Positions 34,406 to 44,880 of a stretch of 64,000 bases of DNA are shown piece by piece (position 1 is the first letter of the stretch; each line of letters begins with the position of its first letter). Below the pieces are notes generated by a model. It was not told the origin of the DNA and made no database searches. It worked only from the letters and a program-made list of their open reading frames with translations. The position numbers and the translations under genes were made by a program. The stretch comes from a bacterium (GTDB lineage Bacteria > Electryoneota > RPQS01), in NCBI GenBank assembly GCA_016702305.1, contig JADJEH010000009.1, positions 62,001-126,000 of the forward strand. Reading direction: 5' to 3'.

Positions 34406-35172
34406 TGACGCACAACAATCCATTTCATATCGAAGCGCGCAAGCTCGATTTTTATTACGGCGCCACGCAGGCGCTCTTCGACGTTACGATTCAGTTGAAG
34501 CGCAGCAAGGTGACGGCGTTCATCGGGCCGTCGGGCTGCGGGAAGTCCACGTTTTTGCGCACGCTCAACCGGATGAACGACATCATAGACGGGACGCGGT
34601 TGACGGGGCAGGTTCTGGTGGACGGCGTGGACATCTACACGGGCACGTCGAACGTGATGGATTTGCGGCGCAAGGTGGGGATGGTGTTCCAGAAGTCGAA
34701 CCCGTTTCCGAAGGCGATCTTTGAGAACGTCGCGTACGGACCGCGGATCCACGGAGAGACCAACAAGCGCAAGCTCGAGGAGATCGTGGAACAGAGTTTG
34801 CGGCGTTCGGGCTTATGGGAAGAGGTTAAGGATCGTCTGCAACAGAGCGCAATGGGGTTGTCGGGCGGCCAGCAGCAGCGGTTATGTATCGCGCGGGCGT
34901 TGGCGGTGGATCCGGACGTGCTGCTGATGGACGAACCGGCCTCGGCGCTGGATCCGCGCTCGACCGCGCGCATTGAAGACTTGATCGGCGAGCTGCGCGG
35001 GGAGTATACGATTGTGATTGTGACTCACAACATGCAGCAGGCGGCGCGCGTTTCGGACGATACAGCGTTCTTTTATGAAGGGCAATTGATTGAAGTGGGC
35101 CCGACGAAACAGATTTTTACGAATCCGACTGAAAAGCAGACGGAAGACTATATTACGGGGCGGTTCGGTTAG
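34405..35172 (+). CDS. pstB: Phosphate ABC transporter ATP-binding protein
   Basis: 255 residues. Walker A GPSGCGKST (41-49), Q-loop FQKSNPFP, signature LSGGQQQRL (152-160), Walker B LLMDEPASALD (173-183) and switch His in VTHNMQQAAR. This is the length and sequence pattern of PstB. Start overlaps the pstA stop by one base. Confidence 0.98.
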   Translation: MTHNNPFHIEARKLDFYYGATQALFDVTIQLKRSKVTAFIGPSGCGKSTFLRTLNRMNDIIDGTRLTGQVLVDGVDIYTGTSNVMDLRRKVGMVFQKSNPFPKAIFENVAYGPRIHGETNKRKLEEIVEQSLRRSGLWEEVKDRLQQSAMGLSGGQQQRLCIARALAVDPDVLLMDEPASALDPRSTARIEDLIGELRGEYTIVIVTHNMQQAARVSDDTAFFYEGQLIEVGPTKQIFTNPTEKQTEDYITGRFG

Positions 35173-35254
35173 CGTCGGCGGGCGGCGTCGGAAGAATTCG
35201 GAATCGGATGCGCCGGCTCGAAGCGACGCGGGAACATGAAAACGAGGATCTACT

Positions 35255-35917
35255 ATGCCGGCACATTTGCGGCGCGACTTGGATCGGTTGAAGCGCAAGA
35301 TACTGTCATTTGGGGCGGCGGTCGAGGAGAACGCGCAGTTGGCGATGGCGTCGCTGCGGAATATTGACTCGACTCTGGCGCAGCGGGTGATAGACCGCGA
35401 CGAGGACATCAACCGCGAAGAGGTTGAGATTGAGGACGAGTGTCTGAAGATCCTTGCGCTGCATCAGCCGGTGGCGGTGGACCTGCGCTACGTGATCACT
35501 GTCTTGAAGATCAACAGCGATTTGGAGCGCATTGCAGATTTTTCGGTGAACGTGGCCAAGCGCGCGCGGACGCTGGCGCAGCAGCCGCCGGTGCCGCTGC
35601 CCAAGGAGTTGAACAGCATCGCCGAGAAGTCCATTTCGATGGTGAAGGCGGCGTTGGACAGTTTGGTGGAGCAGGATGTTTCGCGGGCGCGCGCGGTGTG
35701 TATCGCCGACGATTCGGTGGATGAGCTGCAGCGGTTGTTGTATGACGTAATCCTCGCGGAGATCAAGAAGTCACCGGAGTTCGCGGCGCAATGGCTGCAG
35801 CTATTCTCGACCGTGCGCTACTTTGAGCGGATCGGCGATTTGGCGACGAACATCGCCGAAGACGTGATCTATCTTGTTGAGGGCGAAGTGGTGCGGCACA
35901 AGGACCTGGGGACCTGA
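35255..35917 (+). CDS. phoU: Phosphate transport regulator PhoU
   Basis: 220 residues, two three-helix bundles with the PhoU metal-binding motif pairs (VDLRYVITVLKINSDLERIADFSVNVAKRA and YFERIGDLATNIAEDVIYLVEG). PhoU couples the Pst transporter to the PhoR/PhoB system and to phosphate homeostasis. It lies 82 bases after pstB; a strong terminator closes the cluster. No phoR/phoB genes are in the window. Confidence 0.97.
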   Translation: MPAHLRRDLDRLKRKILSFGAAVEENAQLAMASLRNIDSTLAQRVIDRDEDINREEVEIEDECLKILALHQPVAVDLRYVITVLKINSDLERIADFSVNVAKRARTLAQQPPVPLPKELNSIAEKSISMVKAALDSLVEQDVSRARAVCIADDSVDELQRLLYDVILAEIKKSPEFAAQWLQLFSTVRYFERIGDLATNIAEDVIYLVEGEVVRHKDLGT

Positions 35918-35935
35918 GCCAAAGTCATGAAACGA

Positions 35936-35965
35936 AAAGCCGAGGCGCTGGCCTCGGCTTTTTTT
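35936..35965 (+). terminator. Intrinsic terminator of the pst-phoU operon
   Basis: AAAGCCGAGGC / GCCTCGGCTTT stem (35936-35946, 35951-35961), GCTG loop and T-run. Confidence 0.93.
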
Positions 35966-35982
35966 GTGAGTCGCGGAAAAGC

Positions 35983-36013
35983 CAGCGGCGGCCCCTGATG
36001 GGGGCCGCCGCTG
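35983..36013 (-). terminator. Intrinsic terminator of the first GRCCY-repeat gene
   Basis: 13-bp stem CAGCGGCGGCCCC / GGGGCCGCCGCTG with 5-base loop, followed on the minus strand by GCTTTT; 27 bases beyond the stop at 36040. Confidence 0.8.
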
Positions 36014-36039
36014 CTTGTTTCAACGACTACGGAATCGTG

Positions 36040-39000
36040 TTACGGCTGCGCGGGGCAGTCGGCCACGACGACGTAGAATTTCGGCGCACCAACCGGCGGC
36101 AGACCCACGAAGCCGGCCGGGGCATTCCAGATGTTCGGACCAGCGAGGAGGCCCGGCAGGGTCGCTTCGATGGTGAAGTCGGCATCAGCGCCGCTGTCGG
36201 GGTTGCCGTCATTGCCCGGATTGGTCGTCGAGTACACGATGTAATCTTCGTCCTGCGGGGCGGTGAAGTGCAACTGGACATGGTCAGGCTGGCTGCCCAC
36301 GGTCGTGATGTAGACGCGGAGGTCCACGATCGGGTCACACGGGGCGGGCGGTGCTTCAAGTTCGAGGCAGACGCCGACGATGTAACCCTGGTCGAGGCTA
36401 GCGTTGTCGCTGACGGTCAGGATCCAGTTGCCCACCGGGTTTTCGCCGTCGAACGCCGACAGCAGCTGCTCGGGAATGTAGGAACCGGTGAACGGAGCGG
36501 TACCGGCGCCAATGGCCGTGGCAGCTTCGTCATCAAAGACCGTACAGAGGTAGTTTTCGAGGCTCGAACCGCGACGATTCGAGAGGGTGTCAATGGTACC
36601 CAAGGGCGACGTCAACGTGATGATGAGGTCACCGTCAAAGGTATGCAGCAGGTCGAGGCGGACGTTCAGATCGGTGACCGGGTTGGTCGCCGTCACATTG
36701 ATGGTCACGGAGACGCTGGCGTTATCCACGATCGGATAGGTCGTCGCATCCGCTGCGATGGTCGAGTAGACGTTTTCCTGACCGACGCAATTGCAGGTGC
36801 AATAGGTGCTCGGGCAAGCCTCGGCGCAAGTGCCGCCGTCCGTCCATGTACCACCGAGAGTCGTGCACTCGGTCTGGAAGACCTGGTCCACGCACTGAAC
36901 GTCACAGAAGCTGCCGCCGGTGTAGCAGCAACGGCCGAGCGTCGGGCACGGGGTGGTGCAATCGAGGGCGTCATTCCACGAGCCGCCGAGGAGCGTGCAT
37001 TCGGCCTGGAGGTTTTCGACACAGGCCACCACACCGCCATCCAAGTAGCAGCAACGGCCCAGCGGCGTGCATTCGATCGCGCCAGTGCAGGGGATGCCGT
37101 CATCCGAGATGGTCAACGCGTAGTTACCGGAGTTCCCCGTGGTACCGAACGAAGTCACAAGAACAAGGTAGCTATTGCCAGCGGCGGAGCACCACGTGAC
37201 CGTGGAGGCGGTGCCGCAGAATACAACCGTCGTCGTCGCCGCCAACACAAACTAAGCCGTCGCAGCTGCCGCAGAAGACGAACAACTCCGAGTCGTAGTT
37301 TGTAATGGGATCACACATCGAGGCGGTCATGGTGTTGCCGGTTCCGACCACGGTGTACCAGACACCATTCGACGTCGTTGAGTATCCCGAGCCACAAGTG
37401 GGAATACCGGTTTCAGGCGTGCTGCCCGCGAGCGTACCGGCCACGGACTGGCCAACTGTCACGAGCACGGCATTGGCGCAGAGGTCGGCGCCTTGCAGAA
37501 TCACCGGGCAGGCGCTCGTGGCACAATCCAGAGCGTCATTCCACGAACCGGCGAGGGCATTACACTCGAGCACGGTGTTGTCCGTACAGAGGGTCGTGCC
37601 GTTGTCGTCGTAGCAGCAGCGGCCGATTTCGCACGGGGTGGTGGCGCAATCAAGTGCGTCAACCCACGTACCGCCGAGGAAGGTACATTCGAGCTGAATG
37701 ACATCGGCACAGGCGGCGACGCCATTGTCAAGGTAGCAGCAGCGGCCCACGGCGCACGGGGTCGTGGCGCAATCCGCGGCGTCCGTCCACGTACCGGCAA
37801 GGGCGTTGCACTCCAAGAGGGTGTTATCTTCGCACGCGCCAGCGCCACCGAGGAGGTAGCAGCAGCGGCCGATTTCGCACGGGGTCGTGGCGCAGGAGAG
37901 CGCGTCATTCCACGTGCCGCCCAAAGCCGCACATTCAGCCGAGAGGTTGTCCACGCACTGCGGATCGCCATTGACATCGAGGTAGCAGCAGCGACCCGTC
38001 GGATTGCAGTCAATCGGGTTCGCGCACGTCGTACCGTTGTCGGAGATGAACAGGCTGTAGCTGCCCGCGTTACCAGTCGTGCTGAACGAGGTGGCTAGGA
38101 CATAGTAGGTCGTACCGGAGACCGAGCACCACGAGAAGATCGAGGCGGCTTCGGGAGCCGGGGAAGTGCAGCCGTCGTCATCGCCGCCGATGCAGGTCAG
38201 ACCGGCGCAGCTGCCGCAGAAGACAAAGACTTCAGAGTCGTAGTTGGTACCCGCATCACACATATTGGCCGTCATCGTGTTGCCCGTACCAACGACCGTA
38301 TACCAGCGGCCGTTCGAGGTCGAGTTGTAGCCCGAGCCGCAAGCCGGGAGGCCGGTTTCCGGCGTGGAGCCCACGAGGCTGCCATTGACCTGCTGACCGA
38401 CGTTCAGCGCAACGGCGTCAGCGCAGAGGTCGCCGCCGTTGAGGATAATCGGGCACGGATTCGCGGCACAGGTCTTGGTGGTGTCAAACAGACCGGCGAC
38501 GGTCGTACAGTAGGCCGCCGTCGTGTCCAAACAGCTATTGCCGTTATTGTAACAGCAACGGCCCTCATAGACGATGACGTTGACGCGGAGCGTGTCGTTG
38601 CTCCGATCGGTGTCAGTCAGGAGGTCGGAATAGAAGGTCAGGCTGTAGGAACCGGGGACGGACGGGGCCGTTTCGGTACCGGTGAAGTCATGATCTTCGG
38701 TAGCGAACTGAGCAAGCGACGCGGTGTTTTCGGACACCACAGGGCCGCCGTTGAAGGTGTACTTGACCGGCGAGGACTGCGTGGCCGTACCGGCGTTGCG
38801 GAAGCGGGCGACAACGTTAAATGCAGCGCCTGCTTCAACACGGTAGGGGCTGACCGGAGCAACCACTGCCGACGTCGAGAAGTCGTTGACCGCAAACGGT
38901 GACGTGTAGAACCACACGGCGCGGTTCTGAATCGTGTCCTGCGCGGCGTTGCCGAGGGTGTTACAGCTATAGATCAGGAAGTTGTTGTTGGGAGCGGTGC

Positions 39001-40060
39001 TGCCCTGCTGAATAGCGATCGTAGCGGACGGCAGGTTGGCGGCGGTACGGGCGAGATCCAGGTACTGGAACTTGATCTTGCCATCGGAGTACAGAATCGC
39101 CTGATAGGAGTAGGCATAGCCGGCGGCGCCGCTAAAGCGGCCAACGGAGTCCCACTGAATGATGACGCGGTCGCCTTCGTCCTTGTACCACACTGAGCCG
39201 GAGTCGGAGGCATACACGCCGCCAAGTCCACCGGTCTGCGTGTGCTGATCATCCCAGAACGGGAAGATTGCGCCGGTGCTGAACGCCACGTCGGTATTGG
39301 GCAGCGTGCAGGAATTGGAGAAGTTCAAACTCGCCGTCGGAGCCATACCAATGGCACCGTTGGCGGACGGATAGACGGTCGTGCGGTTGACGCCATAGAA
39401 GGGGAAGTTGAAGGACAGCGTCAGGGTGTCGTCGGTGTCGTCAGCGTTACGGATGTCCACCAGTTCGACCGCGCCGGGCGCGCCGACGATGTCAATCCAG
39501 GCGAAGGTAGCGGTATCGCCGCCGGTGTTGTCAACGTAGCGGTAGCCAAAACCGTCGGGGCCGCCAGCGGCGTCAATGGCGCCACCTTCTTCGTAGCGGC
39601 CTTCGTCAAGCATGCCGCTGTCGTAGAGGTCTTGCTTCTCGGCGGGGGTCAGGTCAGCGCCACTTTCGTAGCGATCCCAGAGCATGCGATAGTAGTTGAC
39701 CATCGCGTCGTTTTCGTTGCCGGTGCGCTGGGCCGCGTAGTAGGCGTTGTCCTTGACCGGGTCAGGAATGACGACGGCTTCGGCAGCGGCCACGGGGGCG
39801 GCAGGCGCCACGGTTTCGACGGGAGCCGAGACTCCGGCCTGCTCATTCAGCTGCGCCAGAGCCTCAACATAGGCGGCGCGCTTTTGGAGCAGTTCGTCGG
39901 TTGCTCCGTACTTCGCGATGCGCTGTTCGACATCCTGGAGGGCGAGCTGGACGTTCTCCAGGCTTTGCACAGATTTACGTCCTTGCTCGGTCGCGATCGC
40001 CAGGTAGGCGGCGCCGAGCAGGATACATGTCATCACAGTCAGCGATAACCACTTCTTCAT
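36040..40060 (-). CDS. Giant secreted GRCCY cysteine-repeat protein (frame broken near 37222)
   Basis: Two overlapping frames (40060-37172 and 37248-36040) join into one protein of about 1,340 residues if one base near 37222 is skipped. Ribosome site GAGGT precedes ATG 40060. Order: signal peptide 1-23; coiled coil about 25-75 (SVQSLENVQLALQDVEQRI); a WD-like/beta domain; seven repeats of about 40 residues beginning GRCCY with pattern GRCCY..G...C.(D/E)....EC..LGGTW.DA..C...PC; two copies of a STPETG...NYDSE(L/V)FVFCG module; a proprotein-convertase P-domain-like segment (NASVSVTINVTATNPV); and a final FN3-like domain shared with the next paralogue. Extracellular, disulfide-rich by prediction. 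Function unknown. Confidence 0.75.
37500..38020 (-). repeat. Tandem coding repeats of about 123 bp
   Basis: The reverse complement of GRCCY codons (GTAGCAGCAGCGGCC) recurs near 37609, 37732, 37855 and 37982, i.e. spacing about 123-127 bases. It encodes four consecutive cysteine-rich repeats. High identity between units makes the stretch prone to recombination and to assembly collapse. Confidence 0.85.
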
Positions 40061-40167
40061 GCGTTTTACCTCAGATTTTGGGGTGGATTCCCCGGGAGTA
40101 TTCGCTCCGCAGTGTTAGCCGCGGAGGTATTGTGAAAGAAAAAGACCGATGGATTAGACCGTTCAAG

Positions 40168-40196
40168 AATATACAGCATCAATGGAACGGAGTAAA
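40168..40196 (-). promoter_or_regulatory. Promoter of the first GRCCY-repeat gene
   Basis: Minus strand TTTACT (40196-40191), 17 bases, TATATT (40173-40168). Leader about 100 bases. Confidence 0.45.
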
Positions 40197-40250
40197 GTCA
40201 GAAAATGGGGCAGGAAAATTTTCGTTTCCGTCAAAATACGTCAAAATACG

Positions 40251-40282
40251 CGGCGGCCCGTGCATAACTGCACGGGCCGCCG
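40251..40282 (-). terminator. Hairpin after the second GRCCY-repeat gene
   Basis: Perfect 14-bp stem CGGCGGCCCGTGCA / TGCACGGGCCGCCG with a 4-base loop, 47 bases past the stop at 40329; the minus strand continues CGTATTTTGACG. Confidence 0.75.
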
Positions 40283-40328
40283 AGATTTAGGTCATAGTGA
40301 CTGGTTTAGGGTCACCGTGTCGAAGAGG

Positions 40329-43300
40329 TTACTCGGTAATGTCGAGCGTGTAGTTACCGCACGCGCTGCCGTAGCCGTCCACGATGATATAGTACGTGTT
40401 ACCACCAGTGACCGCGACTCCTGTCAATTCGGAGACGAAGCCCGGGCAGAAGTCATCGTTGCAAGCGTACGGCAAGCCCGGGGTCACGGCGTTCTCGTAG
40501 ATGTAGAGCTTGGTATCGTAGTCGCTACCCGCGCACATCGACAAGTTGATCACCGAGTTGGCACCAGGGGTGTAGGCAAAGACGACGTCCGGCGACAACG
40601 AGCCGCTGTAGGGGCAGGTTTCGTCATAGTCGTTCACATTCGAACAGGTGTTGCCAGTGGCCGAGTAAGGCAGGGCGCCAATGACGAACGGATCGTTAAC
40701 AGTCTCACCACCGGTGAGCGGGCACGGGTCAGCGCAGGTCAGGAATTGATCCCACGTACCGGCGAGGTTAGCACACTCGGCAGCCGTAACGTCGGCGCAG
40801 AGGTCTTCGTAGCAGCAACGACCGGTCGGCTCCACAAACGGCTCACAGACGGCCGTCACGACGTAGAAGGTCGGGCCGCCAACCGGGGGCAGACCAGCGA
40901 AGCCAGCGGGAGCCTGCCACGAGGTCGGGCCAGCCGGGACGCCAAGGATGGTGGCAACGAGGGTGAAGTCGGCGTCGGCGCCGTCATCGGGGTTACCGTC
41001 GTTCATCGGGTTCGTCGTCGCCCAGACCTTGTAGTCGTCGGTCTGCGGGGCAGTCCAGAACAGCTGAACGTTCGTGGGCTGCGACGCGGCGGTTTCAATG
41101 AAGATCGTGAGGTCCACGACCGGATCACACGGGGCAATCACGCACGGGCCGAAGTCGTAGATGGTCAGGTCGTAGATACCGTTCCAGCTCGCGCCGAAGT
41201 GACCGGCACGGATGTAGTAGGTGCCCGGGCCAAACGAGTCGGCGATCATCGAACCATAGTTCGCGACCGGACGCAGGACCGGCGGCAGCCACGGCAGGAG
41301 GTCGAGGTCGCCGTTGCAGCCCCAGTCGTCGTTACACGCATCCGCAACACCACAGCATTCGCCATCCGGGTAGACCGCAAGAGCCGGGTCGCAGGCAAAC
41401 GCGCTCGGGCCGTCACCGACGATTGCCAACAGGCGGCACTCGGTCAGGGTGAAGGTGTAGAACTGGTCAATGCTGGTCGAACCGCTAAACGTGCAGAGGT
41501 CGCCACAGACCGGTCCAGCACAGGTGAAGGTCGCACCTTCAGCGCCGGACGCTGTCGTCACGCTGCCGTTGTTCACGGTGACGATGACTTCGGCGTTTTC
41601 GCAATCGTCATTGTCCACGGGGACCGGGCAAGGACCGGCGGCACAGTTGGTCGAGCCGTCCCAATCGCCACCGAGGGCCAAGCACTCGTCGGAGGTGTTG
41701 TCCGCGCAGGACAGACCGCCGTCATAGCAGCAACGACCGATCGGGCAGCTGGTCGCCGGGGCACAATCGACCCACAGGCGGTAGTTGGACGGGGAGTCGA
41801 ACGTCGTGCAGAGGTTACCCACCAGGCCGAACCAGGCGAAGTAGGTACCGGCAGGCAGACAGAAGGCCGTCGCCGTGGCAACGGTTCCGCAACCCGCGTC
41901 AAAGGCGAGGGCCGTGAAGCTACCGTTCGGGCACGGCGCGGCAATGATACCAACGAGGTAACCGGAGACATCAGCGATCGCGCTCACGCTCACATCTTGA
42001 GCCTGCGTGATCGTGAATTCGTACCAGTCGGTGTCGCGGTACTGCGGTCCGCCGCCGTTGTCGCAGTAGTAGTAGGAGATACCGGCAACAGTGTCGCCGC
42101 AAGCCATCTGCGTGAAGGACGGGACAGTGTTGTTACAACCACCGTTCGGGTCAACGAACGTGAAACCGCACGAGTCGGCTTCGAGGGGTTCGATGATGTC
42201 CGTGACGCCCGGGGTGACCGAGCAGGTGCGGGTGCACTCGACGGTCTGGCAGAGGGTACCAACGCCATTGAACACACCGCCGAGGGCGGCACAGTCAAAG
42301 TCAAACAGTTCGTCGCAGCAGAGGCCGTCGTTGTAGCAGCAGGCACCGAAGGCGCACGGCTGATCCACGCAGTTTTCACCTTCGGTCCAGAGACCGCCGA
42401 GGTTGCCGCATTCGATTTCGAAGTTGGTGGCGCAAGCCGGGGTGCCGAGGTCATAGTAGCAGCAACGGCCCGTCGGAACTTCGCAGGGGGTGCAATCCAC
42501 CCACGCGCGGTAGCCGTTGTTGAGACCACCATAAGGCAGGCCGGTGAAGGCGTTCAGACCGACGACGAAGAAATAGTCACCGGCGGGCAAGCAAGCCGAG
42601 GTGAACGTGAAGACTTCGCCGCAACCGGCAGCGGAAGCGCTGCCGTAGAACGGCTGGGTCACACAGTCACCACCGATGAAGTAAACGACGGCATTGTCAA
42701 ACGCCGCACGGACGCTGACCGACATGATGCTCGGGACGGTCGTGGTAAAGCGATACCAATCGAGGTCGCGATACTGGAAGACCTTGCGTGCACTTGATGT
42801 AGGTGAAGGCTTCGGCGCACGCGGTGTCGCCGCAGGCGAGGTCGGTGAACGTGAAGACTCCGCTCTCATTGTTGCAACCACCGTTGGGGTCACTGGCGGG
42901 CAGTATACACGTATCCGCTTCGAAGATTTCCAGGATATCGTTCGGGCCGCAAGTCACGTTGCAGTTCGGGCACGGGTTATCGATGCAGTTGGCAAAGGCA
43001 TTCCAGATACCGCCGAGGGTGACGCAGTCGGTTTCGGTCACGTCGTCGCACGTGAGGAACTCGCTGCCATAGCAGCAGCGGCCGATGGCACCGGCGCAGA
43101 CGGGGGTCGTCGAACAGCCCTGCGCCGCATCAACTTCAACCTTGAGGGTGTAGGGGCCCGTGCCACTGCTAAAAGCGTCCACCAGAATGTAGTAGATAAC
43201 TCCGGCGGAAACGGTCAATGTTCCGAAGGACTCGGAGCATGACTGCAGGCCGCACCAGTCATCATTGTTGAAAATTAACGAGCCGCCGGCATCCGGGCAA

Positions 43301-44040
43301 CCACCGGAATAGACAAGCAACCGGGTGTCATATCCGGAGTTACCGCAGAGCGAGATAATGATGTTCTCCGTAACGGCAGGCGTGTAGGAATACACGACTT
43401 CCGGGCCAGGACCATCCGGGTAATCGTTGAGCGCACCAACGGTCGTGCCCTGATCGCAATAGGGAAGCGAGGCAATCGCCGGGGCGTCCACGCAGGTTTC
43501 GCCACCCTGGTCGAGCGAACGACGCGGGGCGCTGGGAGCCATTTGCGCAGTGATTTCGTTGAAACGAGTCTTTTCCGCGGTATAGTCGCGGCCATTCGCC
43601 TGAAGGTCGGCGATTTCGGCCAGCAACGCATCGCGTTCTTGGGTCAAAGACGGGTTCAACACGGCACCTTCGGCCTTGTTGCTAAGCATGGCGCGGACTT
43701 CGTCGCGGCTCAACTGGGCCGTTTGGTTGTCGCGCGACGCGACCGTCGCTTTTTCGGAGGCAACGACCTCGCTACCCGCGGACGGGGCGTTCTCGATCAC
43801 CTTGACGGCACCGGGCTGTCCGGCCATGGCCTTCAAGTTGGATTGGATCGCCTCTTTCTGCTTCAGCAGGTTCGAGTCCGATCCGTTCATCTGCAACGCC
43901 TTGTCCAGGTTATGCAGTGTGGCGTTTGCCGACGCGGCCTTGGACGGCATCGTGCGGCTGGTCTTTGTGGCGGCCGCGAACGCGATCACGCTACAACAGA
44001 TTAGGCCAGTAACGACATACATCAGCCATTTCTTGGTCAT
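40329..44040 (-). CDS. Second giant GRCCY cysteine-repeat secreted protein (frame broken near 42786)
   Basis: Paralogue of the neighbouring gene. Frames 44040-42697 and 42893-40329 join into about 1,236 residues if one base near 42786 is skipped (ACG-C-AAG), restoring YIKCT-KVFQYRDLDWY, which matches an internal repeat YYYCDNGGGPQYRDTDWY. Ribosome site AGGAG precedes ATG 44040. Signal peptide 1-23, coiled coil (KAASANATLHNLDKAL...), several PPC-like domains (GLYDTRLLVYSGGC-type, PDVVFAYTPG), five (G)RCCY/GACCY repeats, and an FN3-like domain with APAGFAGLPPVGGPTFYVV. Likely cell-surface or extracellular; no NPFN sorting motif. Function unknown. Confidence 0.75.
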
Positions 44041-44150
44041 GTTTTCTCCTCTGCGCTTGGTTTGGGTCTGGGTGGGGGACCCGTTAGTCAGACATCTGCA
44101 CGTAAACTCACATTTATGTCGGTGTATTCCACCGAACTCGTAGCAAGTGG

Positions 44151-44179
44151 AATATATTGTCGGTGCATCAAGGAGTCAA
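44151..44179 (-). promoter_or_regulatory. Sigma-70-type promoter of the second GRCCY-repeat gene
   Basis: Minus strand TTGACT (44179-44174), 17 bases, TATATT (44156-44151); predicted leader about 104 bases. The rest of the 44041-44453 gap holds only this and the hairpin at 44407-44428. Confidence 0.65.
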
Positions 44180-44406
44180 TGAGTTTTGGTTGAAATCCAC
44201 ACAAGTTGATTTTCCGTGATTCATCCAACTAACTCATAGTAAACAAATTCTTAGTGGGTCTGACCCTGCACGACCTGCGCAGCGTGCAGACTCAAATTAA
44301 GTAAAAACAACAAAAGCCCATCCGTGCGCACGCTAGTATACAGGAGACCCCCGTCCAGAATGCCTCTCGCGGTGTGCAACCCGGGCGGTTGTGGGTCGGC
44401 AACAGA

Positions 44407-44428
44407 ACGGCCCGGAAAACCGGGCCGT
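44407..44428 (-). terminator. Hairpin after the receiver-domain gene
   Basis: ACGGCCCGG-AAAA-CCGGGCCGT, 9-bp perfect stem 25 bases beyond the stop at 44454; only a short TCTGTT follows on the minus strand. Confidence 0.6.
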
Positions 44429-44453
44429 ACGCGCGATAATGTCACACCGAATG

Positions 44454-44876
44454 TTAGTGCGCCGGGCAAGCCGACCTGAGGGCCCGGAAGTACTCTTTGC
44501 TGAAAATGCCGAAGTCGTTTCCGCTGGGCGAGAAGTCCTTATAGAGAATTTCACTCGCTCCCAGGGAGCGGAGTTCGTCCCGCAATGAAGGCTGGTCCCA
44601 GATCGGCAATCCGGTGACGACGACGACTCCGGGATGGCTGTTGCGTTCGACGAGCTTCATCAGAACGGAGCGGCCGCTCATGCGCGGCATTTCGAGATCC
44701 AATGAGATGACATCGGTTTCCACGGACTCGAGCGCGTCCAGACACTCGTCGCCATCTCCGACGGCGGCGGCGACTTCAAAGCCGGCTTCCCGCTCGACGA
44801 GTTTTTGCAGGATACGCCGGACGACCGGATTGTCGTCGGCGATCAGCACACGGACCGGATTCCCCCGTAGACTCAT
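44454..44876 (-). CDS. Single-domain response regulator (receiver)
   Basis: 140 residues from MSLRGNPV (44876); the frame extends to 44948 only as shadow of the preceding gene. Receiver fold with acidic pair Asp14/Asp15, phospho-acceptor Asp60 (SLDLEMPRMSG), Thr88 (VVVTG) and the conserved Lys (ILYKD). The DLEMPRMSG...VLMKL style is like the CheB receiver but no methylesterase domain follows. Last gene of the XRE-CheW-HDOD operon, 4 bases after HDOD. Output partner unknown. Confidence 0.93.
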   Translation of the reverse strand: MSLRGNPVRVLIADDNPVVRRILQKLVEREAGFEVAAAVGDGDECLDALESVETDVISLDLEMPRMSGRSVLMKLVERNSHPGVVVVTGLPIWDQPSLRDELRSLGASEILYKDFSPSGNDFGIFSKEYFRALRSACPAH

Positions 44877-44880
44877 ACGA

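Noticed and set aside
37500..38020. CRISPR-like array from evenly spaced repeats.
   Set aside because: Units of about 123 bases are in frame and encode cysteine-rich protein repeats; there are no short identical repeats with unique spacers and no cas genes.
36027..44200. Long open frames on the plus strand opposite the GRCCY genes (for example 36.0-37.3 kb and 40.2-42.8 kb).
   Set aside because: Mirror frames of GC-rich Cys-rich genes; compositionally odd, no ribosome sites, and the minus-strand frames carry recognisable domains, signal peptides and promoters.
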